Shown here: piece by piece, positions 61,667 to 64,000 of the stretch
Position numbering within the stretch: the first letter of the stretch is position 1
Layout: each line of letters opens with the position of its first letter
Assembly (NCBI RefSeq): GCF_009901525.1
Contig: NZ_CP019288.1
Location: forward strand, 1,951,501 to 2,015,500
Direction of reading: 5' to 3'
Source: Kordia antarctica
Lineage (GTDB): Bacteria; Bacteroidota; Bacteroidia; Flavobacteriales; Flavobacteriaceae
DNA: 64,000 bases
Position numbers and translations under genes: made by a program
The notes under the pieces: model-generated
The model's database searches: none
The model's input: the letters and a program-made list of their open reading frames with translations, nothing else
What the model was told of the DNA's origin: nothing

Positions 61667-64000
61667 TTATCTCTTCAGCGTAAAGTGATTGATAAATTCT
61701 TTTGGCGATCCGTTAAATGGATCTACATATTCTACTTTGAACCAATAATCAGCCGATGGCATTGGCGTTCCGTTGTACGTTCCGTCCCAACCTTGTCCTG
61801 CTGGACTTATTTGTTTTAGCAATTTTCCATATCTGTCAAAAATGTAAATTCTAGCACCTGGCTGATTACGAAGTCCAATAATATTCCATGTCGGATGGTA
61901 TTCATCTCCGTTTGGAGTGAAGAATTGCATAAAGTCGATTAACTCAAAAGTTCTTACAAGTTCTCCACAACCGTTGGTGTCTCTAACAGTTACGGTATGT
62001 TCACCTGGCTGAAGGTCTAAGAATGTTCCATCTACTTGCCAATCTCCATCATCTAATTGATATTCGTAACTACCTGATCCGCCACTTGCTGTTGCAACCA
62101 CATTGTGCGTATCTGCAAAAGCTGGTGTGGTCACTTGTATGTCTAAAATACTTGGCGACGAAGATGCCTCGTACGTTACACTATCATCAAAAGTACAATT
62201 GGTTGCATTGTTTCCGTCGGTTACAATTACGCTGTACGTTCCTGCCATATCAACCGTAACTGTTGCGTTTGTCGATGTTCCGTTTGGTGTTGTCCACTGA
62301 TACGTATATCCTGCGCCAAAGTCTGAACCAATAGTTCTGATGTCTGTTGCTATTCCTGTATCTGCATTTACACACAGAATATCATCTGCTGGCAAGCTAA
62401 ATACTGGCAATGGATTTACTTGTAACATCACGATTACTGGATCTGATAAACAACCAGTAATGGTTTGACGAACTCTCGCAAATAATGTTTGCGGATTTGA
62501 GGTGTTTGTATAACTCGTTGCATTTGCAATTGCGTTGATATCTGCATCGGCATCTGCCATGTTTTCATAATACGCTACTGCCATGTCCATTTGCCCGTTT
62601 ATGATAGTTGCATCAAGCGTTGTTAAATCAAATACGGCGGTATTTTGATCTGCCTGATCTGTTGCGCAAAGTTCATACGTTGGTGGCGCAGTTGCTGTTG
62701 GAATTGGTTCTACACTGAGTTCCAAACTTGCAATGTTGTTGGTATTTACACATCCTGTTGTATCGTTTACTACTCTAATAAATACCGTTTGTGGATCGGT
62801 TGTGTTTTCAAATCCGTTGGCTAATGCGCCTGTTCCAGCTAAAGCATCTGCCACAGTTGGATGATACGTTACTGTAAAGTCTGCTACATCTTGCGGAGTT
62901 GTTAATAAATCTAGCGAAGCTGTGACAACATCCCAATCAAATTGACCTACATTGTCATTGTCATATTCACAAAATACATAGGTAAAAGCAATATCTGTTA
63001 GCACAGGAAGTGGATTTACCACAACTGGTAATTCTACAATTTTATAACATGGAAGCATGTTGCTATCAATCTGAATGTCGCTTTCTACTCGCACATAGAT
63101 AATGACTTGTCCGTTTGCATTGGCGTTTGCCATGTCAACGTTATACATCGTTGGATCAATAATTGGATTGATATCATCATCTGCGTCCATTTGTGTAGTA
63201 TGATAACTTACGCTCACATTACTTTCATTGTCTACAATTTCATCTTCTGATTGAGTTAAATCGAAAATCAGCATTCCGTTAGTTGCATCTCCATCGCTGT
63301 CGTCATCACACGCTTCTAAGATTGTTGGCGTTGTGTTTGGTGTTGGAATTGGAAGTACACGAAGTGTCATGGTAATATCTGTAGTACATCCTGCTGGATT
63401 AGTTGCTTGAATGTAAATCACTTGCGGATTCGTTACGTTTTGATACGCTGTTGGATCAACAATTGGAGTATCACTGTTTAAGTCTGCTTGATTTGCGTAA
63501 TAAGTCAATGTTAAACTCGTATTTCCACCTGTGATTTCGATGTATTTTTCAGTAAGATCGAAGGTTGAAATTTCATCACTTTCATCGCCACTTTCGAGGT
63601 CATCACAAAGTGAAAATGCTGTTGGTTGCACAAGTACTGGCGGACCAACTACAATGATATCAAAGTCTTCAATTGCGTAACAATCCGTTGCGTTATCTTC
63701 TAATCGCACCCAAATTGTTTGTTGATTGATTGTAGTATTTGTATAGTTTGTAAGATTTACAATTGGTGAAACATCATCAATCGCATCTTGTTCAGTTTCG
63801 TGATAGCTTAGCGTGAAGTTTCCTGGCGTTTGTGTTCCGTAGATTTCTGTTTGCGTTTCAGTCAAATCAAACATTGCAAAACCATCTAAACTGTTTGCAT
63901 CATCACATTCTTCTAAGTCTGTAATATTTAATGGCAATACCGGAATTGGAATTACATTTAATTGCAATGGAGTTACCGTGAAACAGCCAGTAACGGTATT
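61667..64000 (-). CDS. T9SS type B sorting-domain surface protein (5' end outside window)
   Basis: The frame stays open to the right edge, at least 778 codons, so the start is beyond the window. It has imperfect repeats of about 110 residues with TNPQVIYIQATNPAGCT and FDLTE/FDLTTL turns, as in large gliding or adhesin proteins. Near the C-terminus is a PKD-like segment (YEYQLDDGDWQVDG), then the type B sorting domain: FFTPNGDEYHPTWNI, RIYIFDRYGKLLKQI, GWDGTYNGTPMPSADYWF and terminal FINHFTLKR. It is exported by the type IX system and held at the surface. Adhesion or matrix binding is inferred from repeats. Confidence 0.92.
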   Translation of the reverse strand, partial: NTVTGCFTVTPLQLNVIPIPVLPLNITDLEECDDANSLDGFAMFDLTETQTEIYGTQTPGNFTLSYHETEQDAIDDVSPIVNLTNYTNTTINQQTIWVRLEDNATDCYAIEDFDIIVVGPPVLVQPTAFSLCDDLESGDESDEISTFDLTEKYIEITGGNTSLTLTYYANQADLNSDTPIVDPTAYQNVTNPQVIYIQATNPAGCTTDITMTLRVLPIPTPNTTPTILEACDDDSDGDATNGMLIFDLTQSEDEIVDNESNVSVSYHTTQMDADDDINPIIDPTMYNVDMANANANGQVIIYVRVESDIQIDSNMLPCYKIVELPVVVNPLPVLTDIAFTYVFCEYDNDNVGQFDWDVVTASLDLLTTPQDVADFTVTYHPTVADALAGTGALANGFENTTDPQTVFIRVVNDTTGCVNTNNIASLELSVEPIPTATAPPTYELCATDQADQNTAVFDLTTLDATIINGQMDMAVAYYENMADADADINAIANATSYTNTSNPQTLFARVRQTITGCLSDPVIVMLQVNPLPVFSLPADDILCVNADTGIATDIRTIGSDFGAGYTYQWTTPNGTSTNATVTVDMAGTYSVIVTDGNNATNCTFDDSVTYEASSSPSILDIQVTTPAFADTHNVVATASGGSGSYEYQLDDGDWQVDGTFLDLQPGEHTVTVRDTNGCGELVRTFELIDFMQFFTPNGDEYHPTWNIIGLRNQPGARIYIFDRYGKLLKQISPAGQGWDGTYNGTPMPSADYWFKVEYVDPFNGSPKEFINHFTLKR

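Overview
The window is one AT-rich chromosomal stretch from a member of the Bacteroidota, almost certainly the family Flavobacteriaceae (a Kordia-like marine genus is a guess from gene content, not shown). The evidence is the promoter grammar (-7 boxes of the form TAnnTTTG about 20 nt after a TTTG), the near absence of Shine-Dalgarno sequences, a type B gliding/T9SS C-terminal domain, DUF3667 and DUF4293 proteins, a BT_3928/DoxX protein, a GSIII/GSII glutamine synthetase pair, a Rho factor with a long disordered insertion, and many SPII lipoproteins.

Layout. 1-4.8 kb: a heavy-metal RND efflux pump fused to a TolC-like domain (cut by the left edge) and a His/Glu-rich secreted protein, separated by a MITE-like repeat. 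5-9.4 kb: a PurM-like AIR synthase, a secreted MORN-repeat protein and a GNAT gene embedded in low-complexity repeats. 9.9-13.3 kb: divergent glutamine synthetases (GSIII and GSII). 13.3-17.3 kb: a short GG-leader peptide gene, a Na+/Ca2+ exchanger, a BlaI/BlaR-type pair with visible operators, a 50-aa conserved protein and tRNA-Arg. 17.6-25.9 kb: a lipocalin-like lipoprotein, then a locus combining a GG-leader peptide, an S9 peptidase lipoprotein, a TPR-AraC membrane regulator and a SunT/LagD-like ABC exporter that lacks the C39 peptidase domain. 25.9-30 kb: Asp/Asn hydroxylase-like protein, PhoD phosphatase and a CxxCH-containing lipoprotein. 30-31.2 kb: a gene-free island holding four terminator-ended, minus-strand small-RNA-like units. 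31.2-35.4 kb: patatin, persulfide dioxygenase-rhodanese and a HEIGH metalloprotease. 35.6-40.9 kb: a tight seven-gene minus-strand operon (DoxX protein, permease, L,D-transpeptidase, TlpA, tpiA, prmA, clpS). 41-45.6 kb: folP and cdaA, with an insertion between them carrying a LamG lipoprotein, a duplicated 3' end of folP, a Cys-rich GG-leader peptide and the second MITE copy. 45.6-48.8 kb: MsbA-like ABC exporter, truA, YfcE-like phosphoesterase. 48.9-50.7 kb: two toxin-antitoxin pairs around a cassette-like membrane-protein gene. 50.8-53.1 kb: a DUF2589 operon of unknown function. 53.6-64 kb: DUF4293, rho, rpsT, two tRNA-Glu, proS, a low-complexity lipoprotein, a FadL/OmpP1 porin, a lipoprotein and a T9SS type B adhesin cut by the right edge.

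Most genes are housekeeping or cell-envelope functions. The novelty lies in small and non-coding material: three double-glycine peptides of 51-59 aa, the tandem sRNA-like units, the duplicated folP tail with its insertion, MITE-like and palindromic intergenic repeats, the integron-like cassette with flanking TA modules, and the DUF2589 protein carrying inserted GSGY repeats. All product calls are from reading the sequence; no database search was possible.
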